From contig OY987298.1 of assembly GCA_963920635.1 (NCBI GenBank), positions 2,790,001 through 2,854,000 of the forward strand: a stretch of DNA of 64,000 nt, written 5' to 3'. Positions 10,390 through 25,100 of this stretch are shown in pieces. The DNA comes from Pseudeuparius sepicola (taxonomy: Eukaryota > Arthropoda > Insecta > Coleoptera > Anthribidae). Numbering within the stretch: the stretch's first letter is position 1; every line of letters starts with the position of its first letter. The notes under the pieces were generated by a model. That model searched no databases and had not been told where the DNA came from. It worked only from the letters and a program-made list of their open reading frames with translations. A program made the translations under genes and the position numbers.

Positions 10390-11544
10390 TACAGGGTGTT
10401 CCTTAATAACATGCTAATACTTAAGGGGGTTATTCTTGGGCCCATTTTAAGAAAAAAACTTCATATGAACGTATGTCGTAAACGTCCTAACTTTTGAGAT
10501 ACAGGGCGTTAAAGTGCATTTTTTTTAATTGAATTTTGGCTACATCTCCCGAAATAATCAAGCTGCTGAACTGAAATTTGGCACTGCTACGTTTTTGGGG
10601 ATGGAGAATAAGCTGAAAATGTCAATTTCACCGTATCTCACAGAGGGCGCCACTTGCGCTGGTTTTGGATCACGCTTTTACGCGTAACTTTTTTGAGGTT
10701 ATCTTTTTGGTCCTGCAGGTCCATCATTTTAGTGCCTCTTTTCATTCTGCAAGAAAAAGGTACTCTTGTTTCATAACGATTAAATCAACCGTTTGCGTTG
10801 AAATTACCAAAACGTGCCCCAAAACACCTGTTGATTCCAATATTCGAAACATAAAATTATCACCACCAAATGTTACAGATCAACTGTACATTCAAAATGA
10901 TGAAAAAAATGCCAAATGGGCATTGGTCAAAACATCATTGATTTTCTTGAAATAGAGTGTCCAAATTTTGTCAAATTCAATCCTTTCCATTTTGAAAGTG
11001 AATAATTTTTGGTACGTTGTTCATAGGGATTTTTTTCTCAGTTTAAATGGTACAGTTGATCTGTAACACTTGAAGGTGGTAGGTAAAAATTTTATGTTTC
11101 GTAGAAGGAGGAGGAGAACGTTTTGGCAATTTCAAAGCAAACGGTTGATTTAATCGTTATGAAACAAGAGTACCTTTTTATTGCAGAATGAAAAGATGCA
11201 CTAAAATGATGGACCTGCAGGACCAAAAAGATAACCTCAAAAAAGTTACGCGTAAAAGCGTGATCAAAAAACAGCGCAAGTGGCGCCCTCAGTGAGATAC
11301 GGTGAAATTTCACATTTTCAGCTTATTCTCCATCCCCAAAAACGTAGCAGTGCCAAATTTCAGTTCAGCAGCTTGATTATTTCGGGAGATGTAGCCAAAA
11401 TTCAATTAAAAAAAATGCACTTTAACGCCCTGTATCTCAAAAGTTAGGACGTTTACGACATACGTTCACATGAAGTTTTTTTCTTAAAATGGGCCCAAGA
11501 ATAACCCCCTTAAGTATTAGCATGTTATTAAGGAACACCCCGTA
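10390..11544. mobile_element. Fold-back element, TACAGGGTGTTCCTTAATAA ends
   Basis: Nearly the whole 1.15 kb is two inverted arms of about 550 bp around a short AT-rich centre, with TA on both sides. A half copy of the same family runs off the window end (63154-64000), and diverged relatives lie at 15339-15983 and inside 31847-33249. The long frames inside it are by-products of arm symmetry and are not genes. Confidence 0.9.
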
Positions 11545-13995
11545 TAAAGGGTCCGTCAAATGTATGGAATAACAATGGGAATACCTTTTTTATTTTTATC
11601 TTAAAAAAAAATTCTTATTATTCAAAAGTTTCTTGGCTAATTTTTAGGCACTTCTTCTTGACCTTGAATTTTTTCATCTATCATAGTGACGCTGCTATGG
11701 TAACCAACTTTTTGATGAACTCATTGAGTCCAAAATTGATGTTCGTCTGGGTCTTCTACAAATCTTCGAATCTTGTTACGAGGAAGCGAGAAAAACGTGT
11801 TTCTTACTTACGACCTTCTGGTGCCGTTCTGGGGTCTTCTTTAATGTGGGTTATATCGTTATATCATTTTCATTGTGAATTCAAAACGTTGGGAATAAGT
11901 TTAATAGCGTAGTGGAACCGTGGGAGACGAGCAGCGGTCACCGCATCAAACTTTTATGGTCGATGGATTATGCGATGTTTTATTGTTCTTTTGTTGGAAA
12001 AGTACAACACAGCACCAGACTAGGCTTTTATACGATGGTACCACTTAGAAGGTCATGCAGGTATTCAGGAAACGAAGCATTGTTTGAAGATACGTGACAG
12101 ATATCGATAACACGATGACTTGCTCCCTTGTGTGTTTAGTCGTTTATTGTGCCTAGAGTCCCTGTATAACAAATAAAAAATGTTTCTCTCTAATAATAAA
12201 CAACGGAGGTATACTTTCGTTATTCTCAAATTAGCTACCCTAAGATCTTACACTTTTGGTGAAGTAGCCGGGTTGAATTGAATAAAATCGTGACAAATAT
12301 TTGAAGGCATCTTTAAGCACTAAATAGGTATGGTATAAATGTATACGCTTGGGCGGCGTTTGCTTTGTAATACAAGACTGAGTCTTAGGCGGCGCGCGGC
12401 CCTTAATAATATTACAAAATTTTATTTAAATGCTCTAAAGAAGAATAAAATAAACTTTGAAATAATCGAAACCAAAGCAAATCAATAATTTTGTTTCACA
12501 CAAAACAACACCACACAAAAATCTATACACAAAACCAAAATCCGTCAAATAAAGCGCAATCCTTATTTCCGTGCACGGCACTGGTTATACTGGCCTAACT
12601 GGCCTACGTCGACACCTGCTCCGTGGATCTCCGAAACGCCGACCAAATCGTTGTATTTGACGACAACCTTAAAAAACCTTAAAAGTGAAATATTATGTAG
12701 AATATGTATATTTTTAAAAACTGCGTCCTATATTTTTATGCTGTTGTTATATGTAAAAAAAAATGTAAGCACGCAATGAGGTAAGCTGTCTTTTTAGACG
12801 GCCATATTTGTTGGTTGATCGATAAATGATAGATGATACATCTAGGTATATCTTATTCATAACTGCCCAAAATCGTTGACTAATATTTAAAAATCATCCA
12901 TTTTTATTTTTTACTTGGTAAATTTCGTGTTTCTTAAAAGATAATATATCAAAGTTCTTTTGTAGGTCGAAATATTATTTAACGATTGCAAATGTAGACA
13001 AGATTCGAGCAATCTATAACAGATGATGTAATGTGACGTCACACCTATATCGCCGTGATTCCATAACGGGTGATCGTTGGATTTCATTCAGATTTGCAGG
13101 ACAGTACTCCAGAAAAATTTCTGAATACCAATACTTAAACATTTCATGACTATCTAATTAATATAATTTTTAATCTTGAATTATATGTATAATAATTGTA
13201 AAAAGTTTCAAATTTGAAATGTAATAAATGCAAAAAAGGCAATAATGAAGAAAGCCTTGGTCAAAATCAAAAGCAAAACCAACTGGTCCTTGTAAAATAA
13301 ACATAATTTCACTTCTTAGTTTACATTGCTCTCTATCCTTGTCTGTCCAATTTCTATCAAAGCAGGCCCGTAGGGACTAAAACGTGCACGCCAGTCCCTC
13401 ATTTTAGGGACTGAAAACTGATACTTTAGTACCTAAATTGATAGAGTGATGTGCAATGTGCGCAAGTTTTATGGTATTTCTCTTTTTTCTAACCGTTTAC
13501 TAATAATATTTTCACGCCAAAAGAATGTTTTTTCGCACATTTTATATTTTGAAGGTTTTTCCATAATTTTTATGAATAAGTATTGGCGTTTCCAATGGTA
13601 CATACCTAGCGGTTTAGTACCTACTTTCTTCTTGATGCTAAATATCTTATAGTACGGTCCTGTGCAACGCGTCAGGAGCGACTAGCGTGAGCGTCGTAGA
13701 CGACATATTGCGTGGGAGACATCTTGCACAACGTATGGCACCTCTTGGAGGTCGAATGGTACCCTCCGCATTCTTGTCTTGGTTGGTACCGCTACCTTTC
13801 CTCTTCAAATTTCACAACGGAAACTTTTTTGCACATATATTTGGCAATTTACTACATACCTTGGACTATTCGCTATTTGCTAGTACGATGAGTTCAGAGT
13901 AAAGAAGACTATGGGGGACTCTAAGAGTCTTGACGAACTATAGTTTTTAAATCCATTTAGTTTTTTTTACAAGCTTTTATTTTACTTGCTCTGAA
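11545..13995. other. Long stretch without recognised genes
   Basis: Contains a moderately GC-rich patch (11900-12260) with two nearby AATAAA signals (12171, 12206) followed by a TGGTGAAGTAGCCGGG segment, reminiscent of a retroviral-type LTR end and leader. This is too weak to call. Around 13380-13430 a short AGTCCCTcattttAGGGACT hairpin occurs. No exon of hillarin was found here. Confidence 0.3.
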
Positions 13996-14070
13996 TTCAA
14001 TATGGCCGCCGCTCCAAGATGGCGGATTACATGTTCTTTTCAACCCCCTTAATATGCACGGTATTAGTGT
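13996..14070. repeat. Single copy of the AATATGGCCGCC repeat
   Basis: Matches the tandem units at 2228-2560 and follows the same TTTACAAGCTTTTATTT end. Confidence 0.7.
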
Positions 14071-14397
14071 TGACCCAGATGCATTTATTATGTTTTAATT
14101 TTTTTTCTTTTTTTAATTTGGAGTTATTCTATCTTATTTAACATATTTTTAATGGAACAGTAAGGCAAATTAAGGCCATGTAAGATAATGTTTGACTAAT
14201 TTGTAGGTGTTCATTATCATTTCAATGTCAATGTAACTTATTTATTTTGTGTTTTTATTGTAAATATTTAGAATTGAAGTGGTGCGTTAATAATTTTGTC
14301 CAGGAGTTTATTTAAAAAAATCTGCTCTGAAAAAAATATATGTTTTTCAGATAATTATTATTCTACTCCTTACTGTGAATGGGTATTGTATTGGGTA

Positions 14398-15292
14398 TAC
14401 AGTGTGGTCATTTAAGTGTGCAACATATGGGAATTTTTTTTATTAATTGCACAACGAAAATACAAATATTCCCGAAAGTTGGTGCATGTTCTATAATCAT
14501 ATTAGGCGCACCTAGAATGGTTGCAAGTCAGCATACAGCATACAGGGTAGGTAAAAAAATATAAAAATTGTACAAGAGTAAAGTACCCTTATTTCAGAAA
14601 ATTCTGCAAAATGTTCTTAAGAAAAGTTGTCTAGAATTAAAAGTTATGCCTAAATACCAAAACATGCCCCCCTAAGAAAAAGAAATATATATTTTTGAAA
14701 AACATTAATAATTTCCTAAAAAAATTTGTTTTAATATTCACCCTAAACAATTTCATAAATCAATCAAAATTATATCAATTTCGCTTTGTTCAAATTCAAG
14801 CATATTGTAAAATTAACTTAGATTTTTAATTTCTTACGGAATCACAAACTTCATGTTTGTTGGAACGATATTAAAGAAAACCTTAAAATTTCGCAAAAAT
14901 TCTTCTGAACAAGGTAAAACATTAGTAATGATAATGTGTATATTAAAAAACTCTCATTTAAGGTGCAAAATTTTTATTTTAAGTTTTTATTAGAAATTAA
15001 TTGACGAAAAATTTTTTTTCTTAGGAAGCTATATTTTGGTATTTAGGCATATCTTTTAATTCTAAACAACTTTTCTAAATAACCTTTTGCTGAATTTTTT
15101 GAGATAATAGGGTACTTTACTCTTGTGCAATTTTTATATTTTTTGACCTACCCTGTATGCTGTTTAACTTGCAACTATTCTAAGTGCACCTAATATGATT
15201 ATTGAACATGCATCAACTTTCGGCAATGTCTGTTTTTTGGTTGTACAATTAAAAGAGTCCCATATGTTGCACACTTAAATGACCACACTGTA
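14398..15292. mobile_element. Fold-back element, TACAGTGTGGTCATTTAAGT ends
   Basis: TA-flanked palindrome of 895 bp. The two arms meet near 14850. A second, left-truncated copy is at about 37890-38757. No coding sequence. Confidence 0.9.
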
Positions 15293-15338
15293 TATTAATA
15301 TTGACTTTATGAAAACTTCGTTGGGGTTTTCAATTTTA

Positions 15339-15983
15339 TAAAGGGTGTTTCTTAGTAACATGCCAATACTTAAAAGGGTCTTAACTTTTGAACTACCTGA
15401 GGCTAAAATTTTAAGAAAAAATTAGTTTTTTATTATAACTTTGGTATTACCTTAGATACTTTTGTGAAATTTGGTACACGCCTTCTATATGCATCGAGAT
15501 GCATTTTCTGAGTAACAAACAATTTTATTACTTTTACCAGTGGCGTCTGTACGGGTTTTGAATAGAATATTTTTAAAGAAACATATATTACGCCACTGCT
15601 TTTTTTTAAAGTAAAAATTATTTTTGACATCCCCATTCCTTTCTGAGCAAATGAGGTTTCTTGATCTTTTTTGTTTGACGTACGGTTTTCTCATAAATAA
15701 TAAAACTCATTCATTTGCACCTTGGTATAAAATTAGATATTAACAATTATTCAAAACAATCTAGTTGGCAAGAAGCAGATTTTGTTTTATCAACATAAAC
15801 AGTTTTGACAGTTGTCTACCTAGTCTTGTTGTCACGTATTTAAGTCTTTAACATTACATGGTCCAATTTTACCACCCTGTATCTCAAAAGTTAAGACTCT
15901 TAGGACATATGTTCATATGAAGTTTTTTTTTTTCAAAATGGACCCAAGATAACCCACCATGTTATTAAGAAACACCTTCTGTA
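15339..15983. mobile_element. Diverged fold-back element beside hillarin exon
   Basis: Ends AAGGGTGTTTCTTAGTAACA and its approximate complement; related to the 10390 family but more decayed. It ends about 50 bp before the first visible hillarin exon, close to the acceptor's polypyrimidine tract. Confidence 0.7.
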
Positions 15984-16031
15984 TAGTACGTTTATTATTT
16001 TTTACAATTTCTTTCTTCTCTATTATTTCAG

Positions 16032-16148
16032 GACAGAGACGAACAAAAAAGCTTAGAAATGAAACATCGGAAAGAAGAAGACGACTTGTATAGAAAATTC
16101 GCGAGGCAAAGAGAAGAAGAAGATCGGAGGATACGAGACGAAATACGG
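16032..16148 (+). CDS. Hil: Hillarin visible exon 1 (coiled coil)
   Basis: 117 nt after TTTCAG, phase 0 at both ends, donor GTAGGT. Encodes a highly charged helix (DRDEQKSLEMKHRKEEDDLY...). It is not the first exon of the gene, because it starts in mid-frame with no ATG-led leader. Confidence 0.85.
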
Positions 16149-19100
16149 GTAGGTGGTACATTACAATTATTTCAAAATTTATTCGTAATTCTGCGAACAG
16201 AATATTTGGTGTAATTTAGTCACGCCTATTAGAAAGATGCCGGGTGTTGTTAAAAACTTATTTAAAAAAATACCGTTTTCCAAAAAATTGTTAAGTTGGA
16301 TTTTAACACGGAATGTTAGTAATGAGTATACGGGGAGAAACGAAAAAGTGTCGGTTTTCATTTCTGACTTACTGGAAGTGAGCACCAGTTTGTCAGATTT
16401 TTGAGACAACCTGTATATTTTGGTTTTTTTTATGTTCCTTTTGTTCTCCCAATTCCAACCATATATATTTTTTATATATGTAGTTATCTCTAAAAATAAC
16501 CAAGCAGTAAATTTTTATTTTTTGATAAATTTCGTCAAATATGATAAATTCACATCTTATTGCATGGGATGCTAAAAATATATCGTTAGAGATAACTATA
16601 TAAAAGTATATACAGGGTGAGTTTTTTTCGATGCCCACTATGGGGATCTTGGAAACTAGCAGAGCTAGAACAAAGGTTAAATGGGGAAAGGATTGCAGTT
16701 TTGAATGCTCAATCCAATGCCCCTTTTGGAGTTCACGGAGTTCATGGCTCACTAGATATTTTGAAAAGAGTGATTTTTTGCTATTTCATCAGATCTCTGT
16801 CGCTCCGTTATTTCTGATTATAAAGAAAAACTGTAGAGACCAAAATTGCAGATAATTTTGGGCTTAATAAGATAATCTATTCCAATTTTTTATGTTGTTT
16901 GTGATTTTTGAGATATGACATAAACTTGTGTTTTTTAAATGTAAATCATAGTTGGCTGTGGCCTTATAAAATCGGCAATTTTTTGAGCTTTCCAAAGATA
17001 TAATACTCGGCATAGTTGTTATAAAAATAAAAGAGCTATGGCTAATTTTCTGATTTTTTCTAAATTTTCACATAGTCAGCCATGGAATATTTTCATAATT
17101 ACGTTATATTTTATAATTAGACATACTTCAAACTTTCTAATATTTGTAAATGTAAAAATGTAAATAATGTAACAAAATAAAACAAAAATAAAAAATTCAA
17201 ATTCAAATTATTATTGTTTTAAAAGGTCATCTTTAAAAATAAAAAAGGTGTTCAAACAATCCACCATTATTATTTATGCAAATATAGCATCTTTTTAAAA
17301 CTGAATTTGTCTCCTTTCTTAGGGAGCGCCTTTTAATACTGGCAATTGCTTCTAAGACAGCTGCTTTTAATTCAACAATTGTCTCATACTTTATTTTGTA
17401 CCCACAACAAGAAATCCAAAACAGACAAATCATGGGATCGGGGCTGCCAGGAAATAGGTCTATTTCTCCCTATCCAACTATTTGGATAGAGCTGATCTAG
17501 GCAATTTCTTACGGGCAAACAATTATGTGGTGGAGCTCCATCATGATAATTTTTGTTTTATTTTGTTACATTTTGTTACCATCTTAAAATAAACTATTTG
17601 AAAGTTTGAAGCATGTCTTATTATAAAATAGAACGTAATTATGAAAATATTCCATGGCTGATTATGTGAAAATTGAAAAAAATCAGAAAATTAGCCATAG
17701 CTATTTTATTTTTTTATAATAACTATGCCGAGTATTATATTTTTGAAAAGCTCAAAAAATGGCCGATTTGATAAGGCCACAGCCAACTATGATTTACATT
17801 TAAAAGAAAACACAAGTTTATGTCAAATCTCAAAAAGCACAAACAACATAAAAAATTGGATTATATTATCTTATTAAGACCAAAATTATCTAAAATTTTT
17901 GTCTCTACTATTTTTCTGTAATAGCAAAAAATCGATCTTTTCAAAATATCTAGTGAGGCGTGAATTTTTTTAAAAATCCAAAATTGGCATTAGATTGAGC
18001 ATTCAAAACTACAATTCTTTCCCCATTTAACCTTTGTTCTAGCTCTGCTAGTTTCCGAGATCCCCATAGTGGGCATCGAAAAAAACTCACCCTGTATATT
18101 GCTGGAATTGGGAGAAGAAAAATAACCTGAAAAGCAGAAAATATACAGGTTGTCTCAAAAATCTGACAAAGTGATGCCCACTTCCGGTAAAACAGGAAGT
18201 CAGAAATGAAAACCGAAACTTTTTCGTTACTCCCCGTATACTCATTACTAACATTTCGTGTTAAAATCCAACTTCACAATTTTTTGGAAAACGGTATTAT
18301 TTAAATCACTGTTTACAACACCCGGTATATTAAGTTTGCCGTCACATATGAATTCCTCGGAAAATTCTACACAAGTCTGGTTTTTGAATCATGTATTTAT
18401 CTTTAAAATGACCGAGAAAATCGGGTTTATCACGTTAACTGGGACACCCTGTAGGTACCTACCTTGAGTGTATATTTAGTTGCATTGCGCATAGCCAAGA
18501 ATACAATTAAATCACACAAAATATAGTTACACAACAAAAAGCTCCTTAACAATACTTGTCAAATGGACTCCAATTACAGACGGATTGAATTTCTTATGAA
18601 ATGATATTTGTTCCAAAATATAATCTTCCCAATTCATTTCGAAAACATTATGCTTCAAAGTTGGAGTCCATTTGACAACTGTCTGATCTCTGTTCTGAAT
18701 ATATTTTCTGTGATTAAATACAGTTTAAAACAAAAAAATAGTTTTAAAGAAAAAACAACGTTTGTTTTGAATTAGGAAAACAAGTAAAACACTAACCCTG
18801 TGTGTGGTCTATTTACCATTTTGGTTTGGGTTACAGGCACCTAGTTTTCTACAAAACTGTACTTAGATACGCACGTTACAGTATTTACTTTTCTTCTTTT
18901 CTTTCTAAAGACTTGTAATTTGCGTGCAGCCGTGTACTGGATAGTTGTCGCGGTCTACAAAGCAAAGTGTTTTAATGTTATGAGGGTGAAGGACACTTAA
19001 TACCCGTATCTCCAACGTCATGCAACTCTGAATTCGACATTAACGGCATAGCTATGAAATAAAAAGATCAACGAAGAGGAGAACAAATTTTATTAATTAA

Positions 19101-22100
19101 AAATTATTGGTAGAAATTTTAATAGCCGAAACTAATGTAATAATTAGTATTAATAATTAATGCCCTGAAGCATAACAGTAAAATATAGCATGTTTTATTA
19201 TTCGCAATGAAAATGGCTTTTTTAAAAATTATTCATCAATTATAGCAGACCCAGCGAGCAGCTTCTTAGACCGTCAGGCAGTGACAGATTTTCCTTACTG
19301 ATTTTCTCATTTACGCCTTGGAGAGGGTTGAAAGGTAAATCGATGCTGAGTCGGAAAATAGTAATTTTAAGTTTGGCCCCCGGGGAAAACATATGGAAAA
19401 TTCGATTTTTCAAAACAGAAAAAAAGGTACTAATTCTCACTTATGCCATGTTCACCGTATGATTTCTTATACTATTCCGACCTCGAAAACCCAAAGGCAA
19501 AAGTGTAGCGTGTGGAAAAAGCAATGAATAAAGAACCCCTATTCATTGGGAAAAAGGGTTGAATTAAGGGTTTGGCAGATCACACAAAAAATGACTTGGT
19601 TTACTGACTCCGTCAGTTATGCTATTCGAAATGGTGAAAACTTATATCCTCACTAGCCCAAAAATTGATTGGCAGAAGTGACGCGTGGGGAAAAATGCAC
19701 TTTTGGGTCGGAAAATAAGTCGGAAAAAAATTTTTTTCCGTCAACTGATTTCTGCACTTATAATATAACTTTTTCCGTCAACTGATTTCTGCACTATAGA
19801 AAGTTTTATTGCAATAATTCATTTTATCCCAGACAAAATCAGTCGACGAAAAAAAATTTTATCCGTCTTATTTTCCGACCCAAAAGTGCATTTTTCCCCA
19901 CGCGTAACTTCTGCCAATCAATTTTTGGGCTAGTGAGGATATAAGTTTTCACCATTTCGAACGGCATAACTGACGGAGTCAGTAAACCAAGTCATTTTTT
20001 GTGTGATCTATGCCAAACCCTTAATTCAACCCTTTTTCCACACGCTACACTTATACCTTTGGGTTTTCGAGGTCGGAATAGTTTAAGAAATCATACGGTG
20101 AACATGGCATAAGTGAGAATTAGTACATTTTTTCTCTGTTTTGAAAAATCGAATTTTCCATACGTTTTCCCCGGGGGCCAAACTTAAAATTATTATTTTC
20201 CGACTCAGCATCGATTTACCTTTCAACCCTCTCCAAGGCATAAATGAGAAAATCAGTAAGGAAAATCTGTCACTGTCTGACGGTCTATCTGTCATTGCAA
20301 CAATTCCACACTTCTAGCATTATTATTAATTATAAAGGCTGCATTGTAATCAGTCAACATAAAAATGCCTACACAAAACAAAAACAACAAATTTGACACT
20401 TAAGCCTGCATCAGACGATAACCAGAGGTTACCCTTCCTATGCCACAAATCCAACACTTTACTCTTCCCATCGTTGTTAAAACTACACTAATTCACTAAT
20501 TACTAACTTTACTATTATATATGTCTTTTGTCCAATAGCCCCAAAATATCCTAAAAAAAAAACAAGAATAACGCAAAAATAAACACACGAAACACATCAA
20601 CACAAACCGGGGAAATCTCAACGAACTCTGGATCAGCTGTTGGGCATAATAAATCAAATGCACATCGATCACAAGGAGTTCGTGCAACGTTGCCACGTTA
20701 GCCGGGATAAGCAATTTATTAAGGATATTATTTCTAGACCAAGTAGGATCAGTAAATTTACAAAATCAGTAAAATCTATATGTAGATTGGGTACAGGGTG
20801 AGTCAGAATGTATAGTAAATACTTTAGAGGGGTGTTCGGCAGGTGGTTTTAAGGGGGTCTTTCATATAAAATTTTTCGATTTGAACTTTCCTTGCCAAGT
20901 TATTCGGGTCTACAAGGTGACCCAAAAGTATTTTTTTTATTTATATCTCAATAACGGCGCTACTTAAAAATTTGAAATTTGGTATGTGTTATCTACTTAC
21001 TGGAAGACGCCTTAGGGTACTTTATTAATTTACACACTGCCCTAAAAAAGGGTAAAAACTAACAACCCCTATTAATTTTTTGCTCGATTTTTTTTGTTTT
21101 TTTTACGTATAACAAAAATATGATTTGTGTAGCCCTTTTATTCACGAAACTTTTTCCCTCTACATTTTTTCTCGAACACACACTATTTTTCCTACAAAAA
21201 AATAATTTCGAGCCAAAAATTAATAGGGGTTGTTAGTTTTTACCCCTTTTTTAGGACAGTGTTTAAATGAATAAACTACCCTAAGGCGTCTTCCAGTAAG
21301 CAGATAACACATACCAAATTTCAAATTTTTAAGTAGCGCCGTTATTGAGATATAAATAAAAAAGTATACTTTTGGGTCACCCTGTAGACCCGAATAACTT
21401 GCAAGGAAAGCCCAAATCGAAAAATTTTATATGAAAGACCCCCCTTAAAACCACCTGCCGAACACCCCTTTAAAGTATTTACTATACATTCTGACTCACC
21501 CTGTATATCAACTAATTGTTCCAAATTAATATTTTTTAACGTTGGTTATACATTTATTTCGTAAGTACAAGATAAATTTAAGAAGAAGTTTGGCAATGGT
21601 GCAATCATTGCATTGTTTTGTTTTAGATTTCTATTACTAATTACTAAACATTTTTATCTTGGCAGGGTCTGTATTTGTATTGTATTGAATTTTTAGTCTA
21701 TGTTTACTATTTGTCTGAGATATTGTCTAATAGAATTTGAAAGTATTGATTCAATAAGAAATATTTTGCATTGTGTATGATAGATATTGTCAAATTTCAA
21801 AGATTTGCAATGTAATATGTTGTGAAAAATATTGAAAACATGGAAGTATTATTGAAGCAATGGCGTTTCATTACAGCGTTGCCATGCCGTCAGACATAAT
21901 TTCCTGAAGATCTGTAAAAATTTGCAATTTTGAACACCCTGTATAATGTCGACTAGGATAAACACATCTGAAGTTTCGCACTTTCCCATGACCATTGTAA
22001 TGGCCTTATCTTCCATTTTATGCTCAAGAGGTGAGCTGGATATAGCAGTGAGTCGCCTTATTACCGCTAGTCTGGCTGTTTATGAGATATAAATATCTAC

Positions 22101-25100
22101 TAGCTACACTGCCTATTAATTCAGACAGATACGATGGGAATCTTGTTTTGGAACTATCGCGGAGGCGCAACACTCGCTTTGCATTAGGAACGCAGGGTCA
22201 CACAGGGTGTCTACTTTTAAGTGCATACAAATCGATAAAAAAAGTATTTTGTGAGATATTTTCAAAAACCTTTTTTTGTTCGAAAGGTCTTCAAAAAACG
22301 CTCCTTTTGACGTTTTTACTTTTGTCAAAATGCAAATCCAGGGACGGCTACGATTTTTTTATACCCCGATTTTCACAAAAACCATTTAGCGATTTTTTTA
22401 TTTAAAATCTGACACAACAGCTTTAATCAGGACACCCCAAAACCCCCTTCTACTAAATTTGAACAAAAAATGTAGAGGGTGTTCGGTTCTACACCGTGTT
22501 AAAGTTGAGCAAAATAGGAATTTTAAAGACATCTGGCGAGCCAAGTGTCCCATGGAATCCCTTCAAAAAGTGAAAAGATTTACTACAAAAATATACAGGG
22601 TATTTTTCTCTGAGCCATCTCAAAATTCTGAATTTTTATTAAACTTTATACTGATCAGGAGTGCTCTGGAATCATTGAAAAAATATTAATAAACACAAAA
22701 GTAATTTATTTCTTTACAAAATGCCAACCAACAAATAAAAACAATTTAAATTATTAAGCCTTTCTCAATAAAGTCACTGTCTAAGACACGGGCGTAGCCA
22801 GGATTTAGTTTTGGGGGGGGGTTTAGTTTGAGAAGTAAATAAAACAACAAAAATATACTTACATGAAATTTAATATCTATATATTCATCCGAAAAACTAC
22901 GACATATTTATAAAGTTCTTAACTTTAAATGAAATGGATAAATTAATTTCGTTCCTCTGCGCTAAATCTAAAACCATTAAAGAAGAAGTCTTCGGCTTTT
23001 TCTTTTAAATATATCCACTACTTCATCTGCATGAATTTCTGTTCCATAGTGAATGTTCATTAGAGCCAAACCATTAAGTCTGTTTTCACTTGTAGTGTTT
23101 CGTAAATAGTTTTTCAGTCTCCTTAGGCTCGAGAAAGACCTTTCTGGGGTAGCAGTGGATACAGGAATGGTAGCCAAGATTTGTAGTAATGTGTAAATAT
23201 TAGGATAAAGGTTTTTATTGCACATATCTAGGCATTCCAAACTAGATTTCGGGGTAGGCAGTCTTCTTATCAGCATGCAAGGTAGCTGAAGCTTTGATAG
23301 CTAAATCCAAATTTGTTTCTTTATTAGAAACCCCTTGACCTTGACTACACCACTTTTTCCAGTAGTCCATACCTTTAAGTTTATCACCCTTCCTTTTTTC
23401 CCCTCCATTTTTCGACAGTAATAATGATTCACGTATCTATCCTTAACAAGGTCATCGAATAACAGCGCACTAAAATTACTCACTTACACGGTACACTTAA
23501 TTCTCTTCACTATTCGTTCATCACTTTTCACTTTTATTCGCTTCGAGTTCGCATGGAACAATACTGCCGTAAGCGCGGTCACGCGCCGCGGCGCCGCTTA
23601 TATAGCAGCCCAGTAGCCGTCCAGAAACTTCCACGAACTTCCACATAGTTCCGCTCATTTCGACCGAGGGGCGTGGCGATTAATCGAGAAACAACGCAAA
23701 GTGTCCCTACAATACAAAATAGTTCGGCTGCAACTGCGTCTGCCTCTCGTCAAAAGATGGCGCTAGGCGCTACTATTACTACATAATATATTCAAACGTA
23801 ATAATAATTTAACTCAGTAATTTGAGATGGCACAGATAAGAGCACTCTGTATATTTCGTATTGGACCTTTGCACACCAACAACTTGAGTGGTCCTGTTGA
23901 CCATTCAATTGTCTTGAGGGGATTCCATGGCACACTTGACTTGGCAGATGCCTTTAAAATTCCTATTTTGCTCAACTTTGACACCCTGCATAATGGAACT
24001 CCCTGTATATTTTTTATTCCAATTTGGTATATAGGGGTTTTGGGATGTTCTGATTAACGCTGTGGGGTCAAATTTTAAATAAAAAAATCGCTAAAAGGTT
24101 TTCGCAAAAATCGGGGGTATAAAAAAATCGCAGCCGGCCCTGGATTTGCATTTTGAATATGACAGGAAGGTCAAAAGAAGCGGCTTTTGAAGGCCTTTCA
24201 AACAAAAAAAGGTTTTTGAAAATATCTCACAAAATACATTTTTTATTTGTATACACTTAAAAGTAGACACCCTGTATGTTTTTTTTATTTGCAACCTTCA
24301 TCCTGAAGTGCGCTAGCAGTTGATAGCACAAAAGTGGGGGATTGCACTCTTTGTTCCCCTCCCTTGCATTTATAATTAGGGCGTTGCGGTATCATCTTCA
24401 AGCGATGTGGAAATTTAGAAAATCTTCTTTTGAATTACAAGGAAAAATATGAATCTTGTTTTTATTAACAAATTACATAGGTACCTAATTTCTATTATCA
24501 TTATCAAATATTTTCTTGGTCGGTTTTCGCAGGACGAATGGGAGAAAGAGCTGGAAAGGCTGACCAATCGATTCGAAAGGGAAATGCAGATGAAGAAGAA
24601 AAGAGACGATCAAAACATATTGACCTTAAGGCACCAGCAAGAACGACAAGACTTGGAGAAGAACATGACCCTCAGGAGGGACAAGAAGAAGGAGTCACTA
24701 ACGAGGAAAATGTTGGAACATGAAAGGTAAGAGATTAAAATTTGACAATTTAAATAATATAAGATCTTTGAGTTGAATGTACAAGTGTCACGAACTCGAC
24801 GCCCCAGGGTTATTATTATAGGCAAACAAAAACAGCCAGTAAAAATTTGACTTGTGGGTTTCTTGTAGGACCACTCAAGCTTGCTTGTTGGTCAAAAAGA
24901 TACTTTTTCTTGAAATCGGCATTAAAATGTCCCAAAATCGTCATTAAAAGCACAGAAATCGTACAATAATGTAGCCCATTATTGTACGATTTTTTCAATA
25001 AGTAGGCCTTGGCGAGATGTAAACATCAAACGTCAGACGCCGAGAAATCGCCCGTCAAAAGTGACCAAATATTCAAAACCCGGCCACAAAAGGCCCATTT

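Larger units (their letters stand above)
16238..18327. mobile_element. Outer inverted pair around a nested fold-back
   Basis: A ~180-bp segment (16238-16415: CGGGTGTTGTTAAA ... ACAACCTGTATA) is inverted at 18142-18327. The fold-back 16611-18096 lies between the two, so either it inserted into the centre of this older palindrome or both arms moved as one unit. Confidence 0.75.

Noticed and set aside
13687..13902. 71-codon frame in a somewhat GC-rich patch, considered as a missing 5' hillarin exon
   Set aside because: It starts at GTG, lacks flanking splice signals and shows no LIM or coiled-coil features.
1..16031. LIM-domain exons expected upstream in hillarin
   Set aside because: No C-x2-C-x(16-20)-H-x2-C pattern with splice borders was seen. 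The C-x-x-C at 7990 fits THAP better than LIM.
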